A stretch of DNA of 6,487 bases, from positions 1 to 6,487 of the forward strand of contig JAENVX010000378.1 of NCBI GenBank assembly GCA_016650355.1, given 5' to 3'. Source of the stretch: Bacteroidia bacterium. GTDB lineage: Bacteria; Bacteroidota; Bacteroidia; Cytophagales; Cyclobacteriaceae. This document shows positions 5,446 to 6,487 of this stretch, one piece after another; positions within the stretch are counted from its first letter, which is position 1; each line of letters starts with the position of its first letter. A program made the position numbers and the translations under genes. The notes below the pieces were generated by a model. The model was not told where the DNA came from and did no database searches. It saw only the letters and a list, made by a program, of their open reading frames with translations.

Positions 5446-6487
5446 AAAAGGCAAAATTGCTGAGCCAGTTTTTAGCAACGAAATAGCTTATAGGAAGCGC
5501 AAATATTATGGCTGTGATAACCATTCTTGTATAATCGGCAGAAAGCAGTTTGACAATAGCAAAGTCAGTTGATCCAAGGACTTTACGAATACCTATTTCT
5601 TTTATTCTTCTCTCGGCCGTGAACGCAGCCAGGCCAAACAAACCTAAGCATGAAATAAGAATAGCCAACCCGGCAAAATACTTGGATAGCGTGGATACGC
5701 GTTGTTCCGCAGAATAGAGCGATTGATAGTCCTCATCCAGGAATCGGAATTCCAGGGGGAAGCCAGGATTAAACCCTTTGTAAAATTGCTGAAGTTGGGC
5801 AATCACTTCTTGTTCCTTACCACCTTCAATTTTGATCATGATATTTCCGCTATAAGAAGACATCCAGAAAAATGCCGGCTTTACTTTTTCGCGGAAGGAA
5901 TCGAAATGAAAATCTTTTGTTACTCCCACGATTTGCATATCCCTCCCCCACAACTTGATTTTTTTTCCAATGGGGTCGGTGAATCCCATAAACTTTATGG
6001 CTGCCTCATTGAAAACGATACTAGAAGAATCGTAAAAGTCCTGCGAAAAGCTTCGGCCCTCTTTCATTTGAATTCCCAGCATTTCTATGAGACCATAGTT
6101 CGCTGGCATTCGCTCAAATTCTGTTCTGTCTTCCGGGTCTTTACCGGGCCATTCGATTCCATAAGTACCGCCATTGTGACCAGTCATGTCGTGACCACTA
6201 CTGGATACGGCCACTACCCCTGGTATATTTTTAATTTCACTGATAAAGGTTTCATTTTGTTCTCCTACTTTCCCTTCACTTCCAAGGATTAGAATATTGT
6301 CTTTATCGTAACCAAGGTTTTGTGTTTGAATGAATTCAATTTGTTGGTAGACTACCCACACAGAAACAATGAGTATGATGGACAATGTGAATTGAAACAC
6401 TACCAATCCTTTTCTTGCCCACACTTCACCCATGAAGTTATTTAGTTTCCCTTTAAGTACCATTGCCGGACTGAACTTGGATAAATA
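5444..6487 (-). CDS. FtsX/MacB-type ABC permease, 5' partial, C-terminus lost to a frameshift
   Basis: This is the C-terminal half of a permease homologous to the intact one at 2393-4813. It is open from the window edge (YLSKFSPAMVLKGKLNN), so the ATG at 6463 is internal and not the start. In window numbering a TM lies at about residues 25-45 (GLVVFQFTLSIILIVSVWVV). A MacB-like periplasmic domain follows, with NYGLIEMLGIQMKEGRSF, DPIGKKIKLWG and VGVTKDFHFDSFRE. The second FtsX domain begins near residue 269 (FAGLAILISCLGLFGLAAFT) with the cytoplasmic RRIKEIGIRKVLGSTD, and a further TM lies at about 322-342. The frame stops at TAA 5446-5444 right after NWLSNFAF. The intact homologue continues for 43 residues after the equivalent FAY, and those residues exist here in the adjacent frame. 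The product as written lacks the last TM helix and the cytoplasmic tail and is probably nonfunctional, unless the extra base is an error or is bypassed. Confidence 0.92.
   Translation of the reverse strand, partial: YLSKFSPAMVLKGKLNNFMGEVWARKGLVVFQFTLSIILIVSVWVVYQQIEFIQTQNLGYDKDNILILGSEGKVGEQNETFISEIKNIPGVVAVSSSGHDMTGHNGGTYGIEWPGKDPEDRTEFERMPANYGLIEMLGIQMKEGRSFSQDFYDSSSIVFNEAAIKFMGFTDPIGKKIKLWGRDMQIVGVTKDFHFDSFREKVKPAFFWMSSYSGNIMIKIEGGKEQEVIAQLQQFYKGFNPGFPLEFRFLDEDYQSLYSAEQRVSTLSKYFAGLAILISCLGLFGLAAFTAERRIKEIGIRKVLGSTDFAIVKLLSADYTRMVITAIIFALPISYFVAKNWLSNFAF

Noticed and set aside
5702..6292. 196-codon plus-strand open frame
   Set aside because: It is antisense to the well-matched MacB-like domain of the frameshifted permease; its composition shows no domain, so it is a shadow despite its length.
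6461..6463. ATG at 6463 as the start of the upstream permease
   Set aside because: Coding continues upstream to the window edge (YLSKFSPA), and the protein would lack the whole first half of the family; it is an internal Met.

Overview
The window looks like chromosomal DNA from a Bacteroidota bacterium, most likely the Cytophagales side of the phylum. This rests on large FtsX/MacB-type permeases ending in the NP-x-x-x-LRSE signature, AT-rich coding sequence, start sites without clear Shine-Dalgarno sequences, and the remains of an N-terminal 'permease prefix' domain typical of these transporters. The assignment is inference from protein character; no rRNA or other marker gene is present. Every supported gene lies on the minus strand, so transcription runs from high to low coordinates.

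Layout in transcription order. At 6487-5314 is the C-terminal half of an FtsX-like ABC permease. It enters from outside the window and is broken near its 3' end by one extra T (minus strand) at 5446-5449. The lost 43-residue tail is still readable in the next frame down to 5314. At 5245-4987 is the relic of a second permease: a frameshifted N-terminal prefix domain joined almost directly to the last ~30 residues of a permease, with the whole transporter body missing. At 4813-2393 is an intact 806-residue permease of the same family. Just upstream of it, a 9-bp direct repeat overlaps a weak sigma-54-like match. At 2403-2302 is a short coding-like frame that may be the tail of a lost gene.

Next come a 256-residue NRDE/TANGO2-family protein (2232-1462) and a 284-residue alpha/beta hydrolase (1370-516). 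The 91 bp between them hold a nested palindromic repeat that resembles the dispersed 'CGCAGAGA / CTTTGCG' intergenic repeats. After a 190-bp gap (326-515) with no convincing promoter or terminator, the 5' part of a LolD/MacB-type ABC ATPase (325-1) runs off the window.

The permeases and the ATPase probably belong to the same class of type VII (MacB/Lol-like) transporter, in which a cytoplasmic ATPase drives permeases that act on the periplasmic side; substrates cannot be read from sequence. The main biological message is a permease cluster caught in decay, with one intact copy, one freshly frameshifted copy and one collapsed relic within 4.1 kb. The NRDE and hydrolase genes are probably co-transcribed, but the sequence gives no functional link between them and the transporters. 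I see no mobile element, CRISPR array, RNA gene or defence system.
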